Part shown: positions 1-6,413 of the stretch, in pieces
Position numbering within the stretch: position 1 is the first letter of the stretch
How the letters are laid out: each line of letters opens with the position of its first letter
Assembly (NCBI GenBank): GCA_964410215.1
Contig: CAYPHA010000087.1
Location: 1 to 17,466 of the forward strand
Direction of reading: 5' to 3'
Length of the DNA: 17,466 nucleotides
From: CAYPHA01 sp964410215
GTDB taxonomy: Bacteria > Calditrichota > Calditrichia > Calditrichales > CAYPHA01
Translations under genes and position numbers: made by a program
Notes under the pieces: model-generated
Database searches by the model: none
What the model saw: the letters and a program-made list of their open reading frames with translations, nothing else
What the model was told of the DNA's origin: nothing

Positions 1-220
1 CCTCCAGTGCCTGAATATCGTTCATCACCGAAAGGTCAGCCGGAACGACGGTAACCCGAACGGCATTATGGTCTTCCAGTTCGCCGGCCAGTTTGTAGAG
101 GCGTTCGGCGCGGCGGGCCGTTATGATGAGGTTATATCCCCGGGAAGCCAGTTTCCGGGCAAAAATTTCACCAATACCGCTGGATGCCCCGGTTATCAGG
201 GCAGTCTGAACAGCTTTCAT
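1..220 (-). CDS. Short-chain dehydrogenase/reductase, N-terminal part (runs off left edge)
   Basis: Only the first 73 codons are in the window; the protein continues beyond base 1. The ATG at 220-218 opens a frame with the classical SDR nucleotide-binding motif TGASSGIG at residues 10-17, followed by a beta strand ending in TARR (34-37). The basic residues there suggest NADP(H) preference, which is inference. A PADLS segment at 60-64 corresponds to the conserved acidic position that contacts the adenine ring. The start codon overlaps the stop of the upstream nitroreductase by four bases (ATGA), so the two are probably co-transcribed and translationally coupled. The catalytic Ser-Tyr-Lys region lies outside the window, so the substrate cannot be guessed. 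The family call is secure. Confidence 0.9.
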   Translation of the reverse strand, partial: MKAVQTALITGASSGIGEIFARKLASRGYNLIITARRAERLYKLAGELEDHNAVRVTVVPADLSVMNDIQALE

Positions 221-807
221 GAATTTTCACCTTCATACTCACGGAGGATCAGGTCAACCAGCGGACGTTTCGGAACATGATGAAGGTCCTTTTCATCCCT
301 CCAGTATTTAATGTCATCTTCCGAGCGGGAGGTTTCCAGAACAACCGTTTCCGCCGGCCTGCCCAGTGCGATTATCAACAGTATCTCATAACACGTCTCT
401 ATGGAAAGATTTTCCCTGAGCATTTCCTTGTCAATGGAACCGATCATGCAGGTACCCAGCCCTTCTTCGGTGGCGCCGAGTGCAATGCTCTGAGCGGCAA
501 TACCGGGATCGACACCAAAAGACTTTTTCAGTCTCGTATCCCCAAGAATGATAATATAGGCCGCCGGACGTTCTCCTTCAGCCGGGCCGGTCCATTCATT
601 CAGGTAACCCGCCCAGGCCAGCGCCGGGAAAACGGAGGCATTGGTCCTGGGATCATTGGTGATAATAAAACGCAGCGGTTGCAGATTCGCCGATGACGCC
701 GAGAGGCGGGCCAGGTTCACAAAATGTCGCAGATCATTCATGTCGACCGGTTCATCCTCAACAAAACGCCGGTAACTGCGTGCTTTTTCGATAAGATCTT
801 TAATCAT
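217..807 (-). CDS. Nitroreductase family flavoprotein
   Basis: A 196-residue protein of the small FMN-dependent nitroreductase superfamily, which transfers hydride from NAD(P)H to nitro, quinone or enone substrates in the cytoplasm. The N-terminus carries the typical Arg-Ser-Tyr-Arg-Arg-Phe stretch (residues 10-15) that contacts FMN phosphate, then SANLQP (39-44). A helix with GIAAQSIALGATEEGLG (102-118) matches the conserved FMN-binding and dimer-interface helix, and the C-terminal IALGRPAE (146-153) is the family's usual strand-turn. Length is normal for the compact subfamily. It is first in a two-gene unit with the SDR gene downstream, suggesting a joint redox role that cannot be specified. 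The start ATG has no strong Shine-Dalgarno sequence. The true substrate is unknown. Confidence 0.9.
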   Translation of the reverse strand: MIKDLIEKARSYRRFVEDEPVDMNDLRHFVNLARLSASSANLQPLRFIITNDPRTNASVFPALAWAGYLNEWTGPAEGERPAAYIIILGDTRLKKSFGVDPGIAAQSIALGATEEGLGTCMIGSIDKEMLRENLSIETCYEILLIIALGRPAETVVLETSRSEDDIKYWRDEKDLHHVPKRPLVDLILREYEGENS

Positions 808-949
808 AACACACTCTGTTGCTGTTAAACGTGATAATATATCAGGAATAACTACAATATAATTTTTTTAGCGCTCATTTAAAAACATTTATTCACTCGG
901 GGTGATGTCAAAAAAAATAATAAAGCTATAAAAGTGTCAAATAGTTTGG

Positions 950-981
950 TTTGTTATTAAAAAAAAATTGCAATATATTTG
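950..981 (+). promoter_or_regulatory. Bacteroidota-type promoter for the J-domain/receiver gene
   Basis: TTTG at 950-953, a 20-base spacer, then TATATTTG at 974-981. This matches the Bacteroidota primary-sigma consensus TTTG-N19..21-TAnnTTTG exactly. Transcription would begin near 988, about 47 bases before the ATG at 1035. The region is very A/T-rich, so a chance match is possible, but similar sites precede three other genes here. Confidence 0.55.
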
Positions 982-1034
982 AAAAACGATCTTCGGCCTG
1001 TAGTTGTAAGTGAAAACAATTTTGAATCCTGTCA

Positions 1035-1730
1035 ATGAAAAGTATAAACGTTAAAATTCTGCATCAGCTGGAACGCGAGCTGATTGCGCTTGATCTAATG
1101 GACAAAACGCGCGAGATTTATACAGAACTCGGGGAAAAGGCTGCGCTCTCCTATATAAAATCCAGTTATCATCTTCTCAGTAAAGTATATCATCCGGACC
1201 TGAATCCGCAGAAACGCGATAAAGCCCAGCAATTACAGCAGCGGTTAAACCATCTCGCAGAGCTGCTGAAACGGGTTGACACCCGCGCCTTCGTCGAGCT
1301 TATTCGCCGTGATATGGTCGAAAAGCAAAATCCGAAGAAAAAAATTCTGGTAGTCGAGGACGAATTTGGCTTACAGGAGACATTCCGTGATGTATTTATC
1401 ATGGAAGGATATGATGTGCGGGTGGCGGTCGACGGCGAGCAGGGACTGGCGCAATTTATACAATTCAAACCGGATCTGTTATTCACGGATGTGGTGATGC
1501 CGAAAATGAATGGATTGGATCTGGTTAAAAAGGCGCGGGAAATGCGTCCCAATGTCAAAGTGATATACATCAGCGGGTTTTTTGGCATCAAGCAGTTAAA
1601 ACGGGAGCTGGACGGGGACATCCTGCGTTACGGTTACCACTACCTCTCCAAACCGTTCAAGATCAGTGCCATGCTCGATCTGGTTGAATCCTACCTGAGC
1701 GGTTCCTATTCGATCAATATCGTGGCCTGA
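1035..1730 (+). CDS. Response regulator with N-terminal J-domain-like module
   Basis: A 231-residue, two-part protein. Residues about 28-80 resemble a DnaJ J-domain: a helix ending in YHLLSKVYHPDLNP contains the diagnostic His-Pro-Asp at 53-55, and a charged helix (62-80) follows. Residues about 102-222 form a complete receiver domain: acidic pair E108/D109, phosphoacceptor D152 in LLFTDVVMPKMNG, the switch Ser180 in IYISG, and Lys206 in SKPF. There is no DNA-binding or enzymatic output domain, no glycine/phenylalanine-rich region and no zinc finger. By family knowledge, HPD motifs stimulate DnaK ATPase, so phosphorylation might control a chaperone interaction; this is inference. The ATG at 1035 is the first start after an in-frame TGA at 1023-1025, and no Shine-Dalgarno sequence is visible. 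The gene ends nine bases from the convergent radical SAM gene. No cognate kinase is adjacent. The receiver call is certain; the J-domain call is strong by motif. Confidence 0.85.
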   Translation: MKSINVKILHQLERELIALDLMDKTREIYTELGEKAALSYIKSSYHLLSKVYHPDLNPQKRDKAQQLQQRLNHLAELLKRVDTRAFVELIRRDMVEKQNPKKKILVVEDEFGLQETFRDVFIMEGYDVRVAVDGEQGLAQFIQFKPDLLFTDVVMPKMNGLDLVKKAREMRPNVKVIYISGFFGIKQLKRELDGDILRYGYHYLSKPFKISAMLDLVESYLSGSYSINIVA

Positions 1731-1739
1731 CCACGGCGC

Positions 1740-2831
1740 CTACCGGTTTAATACTTTCAGCTTTTCTTCCAGTGTTTCGTCCCCCGCCTTTTTCTTTCCA
1801 TTTTTCTTAAAGTGGGGTATAAAACTACCAAATCCCTGATTGCAGTTCCGGCAGATGTCAATGCTCTTGCGATCCCGTGTCAGTTTTTCCCGGAAATCGG
1901 TATAATTGGTATTTTTCCAGATTTCCTGGAAGTTATAATCTGCGTTGATATTTCCCATTTCATACCGGGCATTTTTATCGAAACAACAGGGAACGACCGA
2001 TCCGTCCCAGTTTATCAGGGTGGACAGCCACGGACGCGGACAGGATTTTTTCTGATTGTTTTTTACCTCATAGGTCTGTCCGCTGAAATCATACCGGCGG
2101 TATTTATCGTTCAAAGGCAGCCACGTTTTTGCTTCTTCCAGGCTGCGAACCTCGATGTTTTTTATGAGAAGACGATCCACCTTCAGTTCTTTTGCCAGTT
2201 TACGGACGGCCGGTAATTCGTGCTCATTATGCTTCATCACCAGAAATTGCAGAGCAATCAACGGTGTTTTACTTCTGCGTTCTCTCTTAATTTCCATAAA
2301 CCGCTTCAGGGTGGGAACGACTTTATTGATATTGCCTTTGACGCGGTATTTAGCATACGTTTCCTGGGTCACACCGTCCAGGGAAACGATCATGCTGTCC
2401 AGCCCGGAATCGATGGTGGCATAAATTACGTCATCTGTAATAAAATGGGCATTGGTGCTGGTGGTGCAATAGATATTTTTCGCTTTGGCCAATTCCACAA
2501 ACTTTAAAAAATGTTTATTGATGTACGGTTCCCCCTGATGATACAGCAGGAGGAAAAAAATGTCCTCTCCCATTTTATCGAGAATGTTCTGAAAAGTGTC
2601 CAGGCTCATCTGACCGTTATCCCTGGTCATCTCGCCGGAGCCGGTTGTACAGAGAGGGCACCTCAGGTTGCAGGTGTTGGTCGGTTCTATTGTCAAAACA
2701 GCCGGTGTGCCCCAGATGACAGGACGATTAAATAACGCGGAAAACAGGAATGAACTGCCTGTTTTTACCAGGTTGACAATACGGCGGAAAGTCAGTGATT
2801 TAATGAGGTGACTCAGGATAAGTTCATTCAT
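1740..2831 (-). CDS. Radical SAM/SPASM protein (paralogue 1)
   Basis: A 363-residue radical S-adenosylmethionine enzyme. The cluster motif CNLRCPLC (C54, C58, C61) binds the SAM-cleaving [4Fe-4S] centre; YHQGEPYIN (97-105) follows the barrel strand that usually holds the SAM-amino contact. The C-terminal SPASM-type region has C264, C282-C283 in VVPCCFDK, and C327/C330 in ICRNC, which would hold auxiliary iron-sulfur clusters. An N-terminal stretch of about 45 mostly hydrophobic residues precedes the barrel and might associate with the membrane. The tail after 341 is lysine-rich. It is clearly homologous to the protein at 5241-6350 along its whole length, including KPV-WG-P before the barrel and the INWDGSV segment. 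It is divergent from the glycosyltransferase gene, so the cluster may be expressed from back-to-back promoters. The substrate is unknown; PqqE/MoaA-like peptide or small-molecule modification is possible by family. Confidence 0.88.
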   Translation of the reverse strand: MNELILSHLIKSLTFRRIVNLVKTGSSFLFSALFNRPVIWGTPAVLTIEPTNTCNLRCPLCTTGSGEMTRDNGQMSLDTFQNILDKMGEDIFFLLLYHQGEPYINKHFLKFVELAKAKNIYCTTSTNAHFITDDVIYATIDSGLDSMIVSLDGVTQETYAKYRVKGNINKVVPTLKRFMEIKRERRSKTPLIALQFLVMKHNEHELPAVRKLAKELKVDRLLIKNIEVRSLEEAKTWLPLNDKYRRYDFSGQTYEVKNNQKKSCPRPWLSTLINWDGSVVPCCFDKNARYEMGNINADYNFQEIWKNTNYTDFREKLTRDRKSIDICRNCNQGFGSFIPHFKKNGKKKAGDETLEEKLKVLNR

Positions 2832-2864
2832 CCGGGTTTATGCTCCAGGGCGTTTAATTCTGGC

Positions 2865-2896
2865 GAAAGATAATGGTTTTTATCTTTAAACGCAAA
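2865..2896 (-). promoter_or_regulatory. Bacteroidota-like promoter for radical SAM gene 1
   Basis: Read on the minus strand: TTTG (complement of 2893-2896), a 20-base spacer, then TATCTTTC (complement of 2865-2872), one mismatch from TAnnTTTG. It would start transcription roughly 25-30 bases before the ATG at 2831. It lies back-to-back with the proposed promoter of the divergent glycosyltransferase gene. Confidence 0.4.
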
Positions 2897-2922
2897 AGGA
2901 GGCTGTTTGATTTCGGGACACT

Positions 2923-2954
2923 GTTGTCTTGAGTGATATGGTCTGGTATATTTG
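2923..2954 (+). promoter_or_regulatory. Bacteroidota-like promoter for the glycosyltransferase gene
   Basis: GTTG at 2923-2926 (one mismatch from TTTG), a 20-base spacer, then TATATTTG at 2947-2954, an exact TAnnTTTG match and the same octamer as before the gene at 1035. Transcription would start about 20 bases before the ATG at 2981. No Shine-Dalgarno sequence is evident in the short leader. Confidence 0.45.
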
Positions 2955-2980
2955 GACACATTTGAATGAAATGATGTGAT

Positions 2981-4078
2981 ATGGATCTTATTATTCCTGC
3001 ATTTACGGTGCTTCACCTGTTGTACCTGTCTGTCGTCCTGCTGGTGCTCGCCGGGCTTCTGCGCCTTCGGCGGGTGGAATGCGGTAAAACGCCGTTCGTC
3101 TCTGTGGTCATTTCGGCACGGAACGAGGAAAAGCGCATTCTGCCAACCCTGCAGTCACTGGAAGGGCTGAACTATCCGTCTGACCGGTATGAAATTATCA
3201 TTGTGGATGATGCATCGGTTGACCGGACGGCGGAATATATTCGTTCGTTTACAGAAAAACATGATAACTGGTCGATCATATCGCTTACGGATAAGAGCCT
3301 GGAGCTGCGCGGCAAAAAGAAAGCGCTTAAGGAAGCCATCCGGCAGGCCCGTGGTGACTATATTTTTACGACCGACGCGGACTGCATTGTCCCCGAAAAC
3401 TGGATTCGACGAATGGTCTGTTATTTCAGGGATGATACCAGCATGGTACTGGGGCACTCTCCGCTTATGGAACGCCCCGGTTTTCTGAACAGAATTTTAT
3501 GTTTCGACAACCTTTTTTCCGTAATTACGGCTGCGGCGCCGGCTAAACTCGGTTTTGCCATGACCAGTGTCGGCCGTAATCTGGCCTACCGGAAGACAAT
3601 ATACGAGGATATCGGCGGATTTGATGCCCTGAAGCGGTTTAAAAGCGGTGATGATGTGCACCTGACGGAACGGTTTCGCGAAAAGGGGAAAGGCAAAATC
3701 GATTTTTGTGCCCATCCGGAAACCTACGTGTTCACGCCACCGCCGACGGATAAAAAGCAATTCTTTCATCAGCAGGTGCGAAAGAACAGTAAAACGCTGA
3801 ACAAATCCCTTCCTTCGGTTTTTCTGTCCCTGGTATTGTTCGCCTATCATGCTTTGCTCATCCTGTTACCGATCATTGATACCGTCAACCTGAACCTCTG
3901 GTTTGCGGCGGTCGCTTCAAAGTTCTTATTAGAATATCTGGTCCTGTTAAAAGCAGCCCTGATTTTCAAAAAACGGTCACTGGTCAACTACCTGTTTCCC
4001 ATGCAATTTATCTATCCGGTATACATCATATTTTTCAGTCTTCTCGGCATTTTGCAAATTTATGAATGGAAAAAGTAG
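2981..4078 (+). CDS. Membrane-bound family 2 glycosyltransferase
   Basis: A 365-residue GT-A fold glycosyltransferase. A hydrophobic N-terminal helix (about 5-28) is followed by the catalytic domain: SVVISARNEE (41-50), IIIVDDASVDRT (72-83), the metal/nucleotide-sugar DxD as TTDADC (130-135), GGFD (212-215), the acceptor-site acidic pair in GDDVHL (223-228) and QQVRKNSK (264-271), which resembles the Q-x-x-R-W motif of processive enzymes with Lys where Trp is usual. The C-terminus has about three hydrophobic segments (280-300, 306-328, 340-360), as in membrane synthases. It should transfer sugar from a nucleotide donor to a lipid or polymer acceptor at the inner membrane. Its neighbours, radical SAM proteins and a UPF0104-type membrane protein, point to an envelope pathway. 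The donor and acceptor cannot be read from sequence. Confidence 0.9.
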   Translation: MDLIIPAFTVLHLLYLSVVLLVLAGLLRLRRVECGKTPFVSVVISARNEEKRILPTLQSLEGLNYPSDRYEIIIVDDASVDRTAEYIRSFTEKHDNWSIISLTDKSLELRGKKKALKEAIRQARGDYIFTTDADCIVPENWIRRMVCYFRDDTSMVLGHSPLMERPGFLNRILCFDNLFSVITAAAPAKLGFAMTSVGRNLAYRKTIYEDIGGFDALKRFKSGDDVHLTERFREKGKGKIDFCAHPETYVFTPPPTDKKQFFHQQVRKNSKTLNKSLPSVFLSLVLFAYHALLILLPIIDTVNLNLWFAAVASKFLLEYLVLLKAALIFKKRSLVNYLFPMQFIYPVYIIFFSLLGILQIYEWKK

Positions 4079-4146
4079 AAAAGTTTAATTATATTTCTTG
4101 GTCACAGTAGCTTCAGGATTCATTCTTGCAGAAATAGCAGCATCTT

Positions 4147-5154
4147 ATGAAAACTATGTTTAAAGAACGCGTTTTGTTTGTTGTAAAGTACCTGACGGGT
4201 TTCGCCCTTCTATTCTGGATTCTCTACCGCATTGACAGGGCACAGATGGTTTCCGCGCTTACCGATATTTCCGGGGCGGTTATTCTGACCCTGTTAGGCC
4301 TGGTTTTTATCAATATTTTTGCCCAGTTTGCCCGCTGGAAATACCTGGTGGAAAGTAATTCCAGTTCCTATGATACGCATGATCTGATACCTTCATTTTT
4401 TGCCGGTTTTGCCTTCCGCCTGATGATACCGGGCGGGCATGCTGAAATAACCAAGATTTATCTGCTTCCCGGTAAAAAAAACGGGAAAGTGTTTGCATTC
4501 GGCATCGAAAAATTCTTTCAGACTTTTATAAAGGTCATGCTCGTGTTGCTGGCACTTCCGTTTGTTTTCCCTGAACTGCAATTTTACATGTGGGGTGCCG
4601 CTATACTGGTACTGGCCGGCTACTTCCTGTTGCCGTTTCTGCTCAAAGGCTCTTTCTTCTCCCGTTTGCATGAAAAAGAAGTGAACTATCCGAAAATTTT
4701 TCTAAGAACGCTGGTATTTTCTGTTGCTGTTTTTATCTGCCTGACGTTTCAGTATTATATACTTATAAACGAGATACATCAGATCGATCTGATTTCTACG
4801 GGACTGGTGGTGATATTCATCTGGAGTGCCGGGTTGATTCCCATATCCGTGTCGGGACTTGGTGTCCGGGAAAACCTGGCTGTCTTTTTCCTTGCCCAGT
4901 ACGATATACCCGGCTATACAGCCGTCGGGTTGTCCCTGCTGGTTTTCTTCCTCAACTCCATTGTTCCGGCAATGGCCGGCGTCTATTTTATTATGATCAA
5001 AAGACATCATCTGAAAGATGCCAGGGGGATCTTCAAATCGGCACGTAACTATATTTATCCCAAAAAGGTCCTGCCCCGGCTGAATGATCTGAATACGGAT
5101 AAAGCAGATCCTGCTTTCATGCTTCAGAAAGAAACAGGTAAACAGGCTTCGTAA
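4147..5154 (+). CDS. UPF0104 / LPG-synthase-transmembrane-like membrane protein
   Basis: A 335-residue multispanning inner membrane protein with about seven to eight hydrophobic segments (for example 8-27, 42-61, 122-142, 147-167, 186-206, 218-236, 257-284) and a basic, polar C-terminal tail from about 285. It carries the signature of the lysylphosphatidylglycerol-synthetase TM / AglD-like family: ARWKYL (62-67) after the second helix, MIPGGHAEITKIYLL (93-107) in place of the usual P-R-G-E region, and GLIPISVSGLGVREN (229-243). The soluble aminoacyl-transfer domain of MprF is absent, so lipid lysinylation is unlikely. Homologues are often beside glycosyltransferases and are suspected of transporting or flipping lipid-linked molecules. 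It follows the glycosyltransferase by 68 bases with no terminator visible, so the two may be co-transcribed. The substrate is unknown. Confidence 0.85.
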   Translation: MKTMFKERVLFVVKYLTGFALLFWILYRIDRAQMVSALTDISGAVILTLLGLVFINIFAQFARWKYLVESNSSSYDTHDLIPSFFAGFAFRLMIPGGHAEITKIYLLPGKKNGKVFAFGIEKFFQTFIKVMLVLLALPFVFPELQFYMWGAAILVLAGYFLLPFLLKGSFFSRLHEKEVNYPKIFLRTLVFSVAVFICLTFQYYILINEIHQIDLISTGLVVIFIWSAGLIPISVSGLGVRENLAVFFLAQYDIPGYTAVGLSLLVFFLNSIVPAMAGVYFIMIKRHHLKDARGIFKSARNYIYPKKVLPRLNDLNTDKADPAFMLQKETGKQAS

Positions 5155-5240
5155 AAACCGCTTATGGATAATTTTCCGGCATAAATCATCAGAATTTTGT
5201 GTTATATTCTGACAAACCCATTTAAATCTGTTGAGATCAC

Positions 5241-6350
5241 ATGATTAAAATACATGAACTGATTACGATGTCGGTCGTTCCCATCCGTTCGGCGCTGAAG
5301 TCCTTTTTTATATTCAAGGTCCGTTATACCCCCCGACGGGTATGGAATTTTATGATCGCTACGCTTTCCATGCATCTTTCCAAACGGTTACGGAAACCAG
5401 TCGTCTGGGGCTATCCGCCCATTCTGATGGTGGAACCGACGAACATCTGTAACCTCAAATGCCCCATGTGCCCCTCGGGAAACGGTGATATGAACCGCCC
5501 GCAGGGAAAGATGGACCTCGATAATTTTAAAAAACTGATGGATGATATCGGTGACTATGTCTATCAGGTACAGTTCTGGAACCAGGGCGAACCGTTTATC
5601 AACCGTGTTTTCCTTGATTTTGTGCGCGTAGCGAAGGAAAAAGGCGTGATGGCGATGACATCGACAAACGGGCATTTCATAAGAACGGATGAAACGGCAG
5701 AGGCGATTGTTAAATCGGGACTCGATCAGATCATTTTTTCCATGGACGGTACCAACCAGGAAACCTATGAAAAGTACCGGGTCGGAGGGAATTACAACCT
5801 GGTTCTGGAAACGCTGGAGCGGCTTTCCAATGCACGAAAAAAGCGGAACAGCCGGACGCCGCTTATTGAACTGCAGTTTATTGTCTTTAAACACAACCAG
5901 CAGGAAATCGACGATCTGATTGCGCTGGCTGAAAAATTCAATATCGACCGTATTGCCTTTAAAACGGCCCAGGTCTATTCAGAAGACCAGGCTAAGACAT
6001 TTCTGCCCGACGACGATTCCATGCGGCGTTATGAAGTGGAAGGGGACACCTTCCGGATGAAGGGGAAAATAGAAAACTGGTGCAAACGGCTGTGGATGAA
6101 CTCCACGATTAACTGGGATGGATCGGTGAGTCCATGCTGTTTTGACAAAGATGCCGAGCACGCCTTTGCTTATATTTTCGAGAATGGCAAATCGTTCAGG
6201 GAAACCTGGAAAAACGCCCGCTACCAGGCCTTCCGTAAACAGGTTATGAAAGACCGTAAGGCGATCAACATCTGCAGTAATTGTACGGAAGGTCTGGAAG
6301 AACCCTATGCGCGGATAATTGAGTTGGACGATTTAAAACACCGGCGGTAA
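5241..6350 (+). CDS. Radical SAM/SPASM protein (paralogue 2)
   Basis: A 369-residue radical SAM enzyme paralogous to the one at 1740-2831. CNLKCPMC (C70, C74, C77) provides the [4Fe-4S] SAM-cleaving site; FWNQGEPFIN (112-121) matches YHQGEPYIN in the paralogue. The SPASM-type C-terminus has C281, C299-C300 in SPCCFDK and C345/C348 in ICSNC. The N-terminus is about 15 residues longer than in the paralogue and hydrophobic or basic, again suggesting membrane association. It lies 86 bases after the UPF0104-type gene on the same strand. A TATATT at 5203-5208 could be a -10 element, but no convincing partner is seen. The gaps around the cluster are too short for an obvious precursor peptide, so a glycan, lipid or protein target is more likely than an adjacent RiPP; this is inference. 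The two paralogues might act in succession or on alternative substrates. Confidence 0.88.
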   Translation: MIKIHELITMSVVPIRSALKSFFIFKVRYTPRRVWNFMIATLSMHLSKRLRKPVVWGYPPILMVEPTNICNLKCPMCPSGNGDMNRPQGKMDLDNFKKLMDDIGDYVYQVQFWNQGEPFINRVFLDFVRVAKEKGVMAMTSTNGHFIRTDETAEAIVKSGLDQIIFSMDGTNQETYEKYRVGGNYNLVLETLERLSNARKKRNSRTPLIELQFIVFKHNQQEIDDLIALAEKFNIDRIAFKTAQVYSEDQAKTFLPDDDSMRRYEVEGDTFRMKGKIENWCKRLWMNSTINWDGSVSPCCFDKDAEHAFAYIFENGKSFRETWKNARYQAFRKQVMKDRKAINICSNCTEGLEEPYARIIELDDLKHRR

Positions 6351-6355
6351 ACATA

Positions 6356-6409
6356 ACTCTCCCCCTTTATCCCCCTCTCTGCTCGCAGAGAGGGGGAATG
6401 GGGGTGAGT
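6356..6409. repeat. C/G-tract palindrome between convergent genes (REP-like, possible terminator)
   Basis: A perfect 11-base inverted repeat (6371-6381 with 6386-6396) closes on a four-base CTCG loop, and an outer arm adds nine pairs (ACTC+CCCCC at 6356-6365 against GGGGG+GAGT at 6400-6409, with one T/T mismatch). It fills the gap between the convergent radical SAM and acs genes. A short T run (6412-6415) follows on the plus strand, so it could terminate transcription. A related element lies at 11047-11093, which suggests a dispersed intergenic repeat family rather than a simple terminator. Confidence 0.75.
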
Positions 6410-6413
6410 CGTT

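Noticed and set aside
277..696. Plus-strand open frame of 139 residues opposite the nitroreductase
   Set aside because: It is antisense to a clear flavoprotein gene with conserved motifs, and its own sequence has no domain features.
1721..1735. Hairpin CGTGG-CCTGA-CCACG at the convergent ends of the receiver gene and radical SAM gene as a terminator
   Set aside because: The stem is only five pairs, overlaps the stop codon and has no T run on either side.
4147..5154. MprF-type lysylphosphatidylglycerol synthase
   Set aside because: Only the membrane domain is present; the cytoplasmic aminoacyl-transfer domain needed for lysinylation is absent.
2832..5240. RiPP precursor peptide for the radical SAM/SPASM enzymes
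   Set aside because: The gaps (149, 68 and 86 bases) contain no short frame with a ribosome-binding site and a leader/core-like composition; the 62-residue minus-strand frame at 2828-3016 overlaps both neighbouring starts and looks like chance.
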